Positions 59,088-63,178 of a stretch of DNA of 63,178 bases are shown here, piece by piece. The DNA lies in assembly GCA_030066775.1 (NCBI GenBank), contig JASJAY010000004.1, forward strand, positions 1-63,178, given 5' to 3'. Positions within the stretch are counted from its first letter, which is position 1. Every line of letters begins with the position of its first letter. The notes beneath the pieces are model-generated. The model saw only the letters and a program-made list of their open reading frames with translations, did not search any database and was not told the DNA's origin. A program made the translations under genes and the position numbers. This DNA is from Planctomycetota bacterium. GTDB taxonomy: Bacteria; Planctomycetota; PLA2; JAEUHO01.

Positions 59088-60950
59088 CTAGCTCCGCTCA
59101 CCCGGTGAGCCGTCGGCTTCGACGGGCAGGATCCCGCGCTCGAGATCCAGGTAGCGCCCTTCGAGCACCCCCCGCGCGACATCGCTGCCGACGCGGCTGA
59201 GCGAGTCCGGGACCGTGTGGCGCATGTTGATCCGGGCGCGCGCGTGGCGGCAGAACAGGTCCGCCAGCTCCACGGAGGCCGCGTCGCCCTTGGAGATCGC
59301 GCGGCTGATGGTGAGGCCCATGGCCACGAGGTCCGCACACTCGTCCACCAGGCGTCCGAGCACGCCTTGGCGATGCTCGAGGGCCGGCCCGTGGCGCACC
59401 ATGGCGTAGAACATGCGCCGCGCGAGGCGCCGCACGCTCCGGCGCAGATAGCGCCAGTGGCGTCGCAGCGGGGGCGGCATGTTCGCCGGCATCCCGAAGA
59501 ACGGGATCACCCGGCGCAGGTACCACACGGTGTAGTACGGCGCCGCCTTGATGACGGCCCATGCCTTCGCGAGGCTCGAGGCCTTCGGATCGGCCAGCGC
59601 GCCGGCGCGCGCCAGGTGCGGATCCAGCGCCTCGCGGGCGAGGAACAGGCGCATGATCTCGCTCGTGCCCTCGACGATCCGGTTCAGGCGCGACTCGCGG
59701 AAGATGCGCTCGACCGGGTACGCCGACTCGCCGCGCCCCTTGAGCGACTGCGGCGTCTCGTACCCGCGTCCGCCGCGGATCTGCATCGTGCGGTCCGCGA
59801 TCTCGAAGACGGCCTCCGAGCACCACAGCTTCGCCATCGCCGCTTCGAGCCGGATGTCGGAGTCCCCGCGGTCGGCCAGCGCTGCGACGTAGTCCGTCAG
59901 CGCATCCATCGCGAACGCATGCGACGCGATCCAGCCGATCTGCACCGACACCGCCTCGTGGCGGCCGATGGGCGCACCCCACTGCTCGCGCTTGCTCGCC
60001 CAACGGCGCACGATCGAAAGGCACTGCTTGGCCACGGCCGTGTTCGTCGCGGGCAGGGTGAGGCGCCCGGTGTTGAGGGTGATCAGCGCGAGCTTGAGCC
60101 CCTGCCCCTCGTTCCAGAGCAGGTTCTCCGCGGGCACGCGCACGTTCTCGAACTTCAGCTGCCCACTCTGGATGCCGCCGTAGCCCAGGAAGTCGCAGCG
60201 GTAGGTCGTGCTGACGCCGGGCCAGCCCGCCTCCACGATGAAGGCCGAGATCTGCTTGCGCTTCCGGCCCTTGATCTCGCGGTCCGGCGTGCGCGCCATC
60301 ACGATCATGATGTCGGCCTTGGGGCCGTTCGTGCACCACAGCTTCTCGCCGTTGAGGATCCAGCCGTCCCCGTCGGGCGCGCGCTCGGCCACGGTCTCCA
60401 TGCGCGCGGGATCGCTGCCGACCTCCGGCTCCGTCAGGGCGAACGCGGAGAGCTCGCCCGCGGCGAGCCGCGGCAGGTAGCGCTCCTTCTGCTCGTCGGT
60501 GCCGAAGAGCTTGAGCGGGGTCGGCACCCCGATGCTCTGATGCCCCGACATCCAGATCGCCGTGCTCCCGCACCAGCTGCCCACGAGGGCGACGATGCGG
60601 TTGTAGTTGCTCTGCGAGAGCCCCAGGCCGCCGTACTTCGCCGGCAGCTTGAGCCGGAACGCGCCGGCCTCCTTGAGGCGTTCGATCGCGCGGTCCGGGA
60701 GCTCGCCCGTGGCGTCGACGGCGTCCGGATCGATCTCTTCGCGCAGGACGCGATCGATGTCGTCCAGGATCGCGTCGCCCTGGGCCCGGTCTTCCGCGGG
60801 CTGCTCGGGGAACGGATGGAAGAGCGACGTCGGCAGATGCCCGAGGAACACTTCCGCCGCGAATGAAGGCTTGGTGCGTGTCTCCTCGCGCGCGGCCTCG
60901 GCCACCTCCATCGCTTCCGCACGGCGGTCGTCCGATGAGGGCTTCGACAT
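59088..60950 (-). CDS. Long acyl-CoA dehydrogenase (VLCAD/ACAD9-like)
   Basis: 620 residues: a ~70-residue N-terminal extension, the ACAD fold (FALTEPEVGSDPA, GIQSGQLKFENVRVP, IGRHEAVSVQIGWIA, MQIRGGRGYETPQSL), catalytic Glu in RIVEGTSEIMRLFLA, and a ~190-residue C-terminal extension rich in Arg and aromatic residues (RRHWRYLRRSVRRLARRM). Ordinary ACADs have about 380-400 residues; the C-terminal extension and its basic amphipathic helix match the membrane-bound very-long-chain type. First step of fatty-acid beta-oxidation; an electron-transfer flavoprotein is needed and is not in the window. Upstream in-frame residues were excluded. Confidence 0.9.
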   Translation of the reverse strand: MSKPSSDDRRAEAMEVAEAAREETRTKPSFAAEVFLGHLPTSLFHPFPEQPAEDRAQGDAILDDIDRVLREEIDPDAVDATGELPDRAIERLKEAGAFRLKLPAKYGGLGLSQSNYNRIVALVGSWCGSTAIWMSGHQSIGVPTPLKLFGTDEQKERYLPRLAAGELSAFALTEPEVGSDPARMETVAERAPDGDGWILNGEKLWCTNGPKADIMIVMARTPDREIKGRKRKQISAFIVEAGWPGVSTTYRCDFLGYGGIQSGQLKFENVRVPAENLLWNEGQGLKLALITLNTGRLTLPATNTAVAKQCLSIVRRWASKREQWGAPIGRHEAVSVQIGWIASHAFAMDALTDYVAALADRGDSDIRLEAAMAKLWCSEAVFEIADRTMQIRGGRGYETPQSLKGRGESAYPVERIFRESRLNRIVEGTSEIMRLFLAREALDPHLARAGALADPKASSLAKAWAVIKAAPYYTVWYLRRVIPFFGMPANMPPPLRRHWRYLRRSVRRLARRMFYAMVRHGPALEHRQGVLGRLVDECADLVAMGLTISRAISKGDAASVELADLFCRHARARINMRHTVPDSLSRVGSDVARGVLEGRYLDLERGILPVEADGSPGERS

Positions 60951-61035
60951 AACAGCAGGGTATCCCTGGGGACGGTTCCGTATCCGAATCGATCCACCCG
61001 ACCTTCGACGAGAAGCCTGCGGCCTGATCCGCACG

Positions 61036-61071
61036 CCGAGCCCAGGGGATTGCCGGTACCTTGGGCTCGGC
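61036..61071 (+). promoter_or_regulatory. Hairpin abutting the start codon of the histidine kinase
   Basis: GCCGAGCCCA... arms at 61035-61044 and 61062-61071 are a perfect 10-bp inverted repeat with a 17-nt loop; the ATG begins at 61072, immediately after. The GGGGA-like ribosome site lies in the loop, so folding could block or position initiation. Confidence 0.4.
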
Positions 61072-62610
61072 ATGTCGATCCGCACCAAGCTGCTTGCCGC
61101 CACGGTCGGCCTGAACGGCGCGATCCTGATCCTCGCCCTCTATCTCTTCATCCAGAGCGAGCAGGAAGGCGGGCTGCACTACGAGGCGCGCGCCGAGCTG
61201 GCGCGTCTCGCTGCCGTCGCCCCGCGTCCGGGGGATGACGGGAGCGCCGCGCGCCGCCAGGTCGAGCAGCTCGTCATGCGGCAGCTCGGCGAGGGGGTCT
61301 GGCGCTCCGCCTACGTGGTGCTCTTCACAGAAGGCGAGCAGGAGCAGCCGCTCGGCATCTGGCGGGCGGAGGCCTTCTACGCCACACCCGATCGCGGGCC
61401 CGAGGTGGAGGGCGACGAGCGCGCGCGCGTGGCGCGGGACCACGACCGGATCCAGTTCCACAACTACGTGCTCGCCGACGACACGTCCGGGTTGCTCGCC
61501 GTGCAGCCGGCGCACCCGTACAACCGCGCCAACAACCAGACGTATTCCATCATCGCGTACCCGCAAGCACTGGCGAGCGGGGCGCGCACGCTCTACCTGT
61601 TCATGATCGCCGGCGTGATCGTGCTGACGGCGGTCCTGTTCTGGTTGGTCTCGAAGCTCGTCGTGCATCCCCTCCGCGACCTCGCCGGCGCGGCCGAGCG
61701 CATCGCGGCAGGCGACTACGACGTGCAGGTCACGGAGCAAGGCGGGCGCGACGAGCTGGCCCGCACGGTCACGGCCTTCAACCGCATGGCGCGCGAGATC
61801 GCCGAGTACCAGGGCCACCTGGAAGACCGCGTGCTCTCCGCGCTCACGCGCATCAAGAAGGCCGAGCAGCACTTGGCGATCGCCCAGCGGCTCGCGGCCA
61901 CGGGCAAGCTGGCCGCCGGTCTGGCGCACGAGATCAACAACCCCCTCGGCGGCATGAAGAACGCCGTCCGCTCCCTGGCACGCGGCGACATGCCGCCCGA
62001 CAAGACGGTCCAGTACATCGAGCTGATCAGCGAGGGGCTCGCACGCGTGGAGCAGACGGTGAAGCGGTTCTTGAGCTTCACCCCGCGCAAGGTCGAGCCG
62101 CGGCGCACGGACCTGGCCGACGTGGCGGCGAAGGCGATCGCCCTGGCGCGCCACCGCCTCGAGAAGGGCGATGCGGGTGTGCGTACGGAGCTGGCCGAGC
62201 CCGGGGAGGCGATGGTCTACGGCGACGCCCACGAGCTGCAGCAGGTGACCCTGAACCTGCTCCTGAACGCCGCCGACGCCACGGCCAAGGGGGAGCACGC
62301 CGAGATCGTCCTCAGCGTGGCGCGCGAGCAGGACGAGGTCGTCCTCGAGGTCCGGGACAACGGCAGCGGGATGTCCGCGGAGGACCAGCAGCGCTGCTTC
62401 GACATGTTCTTCACGACGAAGGTCGTGGGGGAGGGCACGGGCCTGGGCCTCGCGATCGTTCACAACATCGTCACGAACCACGGGGGCCGGATCGAGGTCC
62501 AGAGCGAGCTGGGCAGCGGCACGACCTTCCGGGTTCACCTCCCGCTGGACCTGACGCAGGCCGCGGAGGCCGAATCCGTGCGCCGTCCGGCCGAGACGCC
62601 CCAGCCCTGA
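61072..62610 (+). CDS. Membrane sensor histidine kinase
   Basis: 512 residues. TM1 about 6-26, a periplasmic sensor of about 150 residues (no recognised ligand domain), TM2 about 178-202, HAMP about 203-257, coiled coil, then HisKA with His286 in AAGLAHEINNPLGG, N box NLLLNAADA, G1 DNGSGM, F box FDMFFTTK and G2 GTGLGLAI. The HEINNP form is typical of NtrB-like kinases that signal to sigma-54 regulators. No response regulator is adjacent, so it is an orphan in this window. The start is the ATG after the hairpin; the longer frame overlaps the divergent ACAD gene. Confidence 0.92.
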   Translation: MSIRTKLLAATVGLNGAILILALYLFIQSEQEGGLHYEARAELARLAAVAPRPGDDGSAARRQVEQLVMRQLGEGVWRSAYVVLFTEGEQEQPLGIWRAEAFYATPDRGPEVEGDERARVARDHDRIQFHNYVLADDTSGLLAVQPAHPYNRANNQTYSIIAYPQALASGARTLYLFMIAGVIVLTAVLFWLVSKLVVHPLRDLAGAAERIAAGDYDVQVTEQGGRDELARTVTAFNRMAREIAEYQGHLEDRVLSALTRIKKAEQHLAIAQRLAATGKLAAGLAHEINNPLGGMKNAVRSLARGDMPPDKTVQYIELISEGLARVEQTVKRFLSFTPRKVEPRRTDLADVAAKAIALARHRLEKGDAGVRTELAEPGEAMVYGDAHELQQVTLNLLLNAADATAKGEHAEIVLSVAREQDEVVLEVRDNGSGMSAEDQQRCFDMFFTTKVVGEGTGLGLAIVHNIVTNHGGRIEVQSELGSGTTFRVHLPLDLTQAAEAESVRRPAETPQP

Positions 62611-62738
62611 AGCCCGGTCGACCCGGGGGTACGCCGAGACCGCTTTTCGCGCCCAAATGACGCGTCCATGAGAGAATCCGGGTACGTCTGCTGAGTGGTC
62701 GGCGTGGCCCTGGGCCCGCCGCGGGAGGTCAGGTGCCC

Positions 62739-63178
62739 ATGTCGTCGTCGCGTACGTCGTTGCTGATCGGTTTCCTCGCCGGGGGGTGGATCGCGACCCT
62801 GGTGTTCGTCTTCGTGATCGGTGCGGGGGGTGCCACGGACGGCCTCATCCGCGACGCCGCGGCCGACGACGACCCGCAGCCCAACGCCCAGCCCCAGCCC
62901 AGCGGGATCCCGCTGCCGCCCCTGCCCGACCCGTTCAACGGCGCGGGCCCCAACACGACCGGCGGACGGCCCGAGGTGCCCGGTGGGCGCGGCATCCCGA
63001 ACCCCGGCGGCGGCACGAGCGACTCCAACAACCGCGCCATCGCGCTTTCCGCCTCGATTGGCGGCGGCGAGAGCGTGGTCTACTTCTTCGACACCGTCGA
63101 GCGCCGCGTGCTGGTCTACCAGTACAAGGGCCTCGTCTCCGGCAACCGGCCCCTGCGCCCCGGCGACAAGGGCGGTCT
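62739..63178 (+). CDS. Membrane-anchored Pro/Gly-rich protein, cut by window end
   Basis: First 146 residues; the gene continues past the window. ATG with GGGAGG 10 nt upstream. One transmembrane anchor (about 7-31, LLIGFLAGGWIATLVFVFVIG), then a disordered linker rich in Pro, Gly and Asn (about 45-105), then a compact segment beginning SNNRAIALSASIGGGESVVYFF with FDTVERRVLVYQYKG. No family recognised. Opposite-strand frames here are shadows. Confidence 0.7.
   Translation, partial: MSSSRTSLLIGFLAGGWIATLVFVFVIGAGGATDGLIRDAAADDDPQPNAQPQPSGIPLPPLPDPFNGAGPNTTGGRPEVPGGRGIPNPGGGTSDSNNRAIALSASIGGGESVVYFFDTVERRVLVYQYKGLVSGNRPLRPGDKGG

Noticed and set aside
1..63178. tRNA, rRNA, CRISPR arrays, riboswitches, IS elements or phage genes
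   Set aside because: None recognised in either strand; most gaps between genes are under 250 nt and hold only hairpins or repeats described above.

Overview
The window is about 70% GC, densely coded and Gram-negative in character. It carries lipoproteins with lipoboxes, a Tat substrate, a NapC-type cytochrome and a meso-DAP-type peptidoglycan pathway. I read it as a chromosomal piece of a high-GC planctomycete-like bacterium. The reasons are the MraY with an inserted domain, the exported UnbV/FG-GAP, HEAT and CARDB proteins, and a scattered cell-wall cluster. This assignment is an inference from gene content; another high-GC Gram-negative phylum (for example Myxococcota) is not excluded. No rRNA, tRNA, CRISPR array, transposase or phage gene was recognised.

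Region 1 (1-6.8 kb) is a tight cell-wall operon: ftsI (its 5' end lies outside the window), murE, murF, mraY, ftsW. Region 2 (6.8-20.6 kb) separates it from the next cell-wall block. It holds a hexaheme NapC/NirT-type cytochrome, an exported alpha/beta hydrolase, two exported proteins of unknown function, a coupled trio (Tat small subunit, GMC oxidoreductase, tryptophanase), an SRPBCC protein, hemN, a HEAT-repeat protein and two membrane proteins. Region 3 (20.6-24.1 kb) is murG-murC-murB. Region 4 (24.3-32.4 kb) holds a CARDB-like protein, a lipoprotein, a Gfo/Idh/MocA-fold protein lacking the usual catalytic residues, a very large exported TPR-CHAT putative protease, a TauE/SafE permease and a glycosyltransferase-like protein. 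A divergent ftsQ follows at 32.5 kb. The division/cell-wall genes are therefore in canonical relative order but split by two unrelated blocks; murD, ddl, ftsA and ftsZ are not in the window.

Region 5 (33.6-39.4 kb) has a large membrane protein, rplM-rpsI with a plausible promoter and leader hairpin, a YebC/PmpR family gene, a MoxR ATPase without its usual partners, and an anchored unknown protein. Region 6 (39.5-50.9 kb) has a PilJ-type chemoreceptor, a nitrilase, a lipoprotein, two tandem PPK2 polyphosphate kinases, an exported FG-GAP/UnbV protein, a small HEAT protein and pyruvate phosphate dikinase. PPDK and PPK2 together suggest flexible pyrophosphate/polyphosphate energy use (inference). 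Region 7 (51.0-56.8 kb) is a type IV pilus motor operon, pilB-pilT-pilB2-pilC. Region 8 (57-63.2 kb) has a lipoprotein with a zinc-protease motif, a second lipoprotein, a long VLCAD/ACAD9-like acyl-CoA dehydrogenase, a sensor histidine kinase, and a membrane-anchored protein cut by the window end.

The most unusual items are the MraY carrying a LysM-like domain in a predicted periplasmic loop, the perfect 28-bp inverted repeat at 45433-45536, the translational coupling of a tryptophanase to a GMC dehydrogenase, and the exported CHAT protein.
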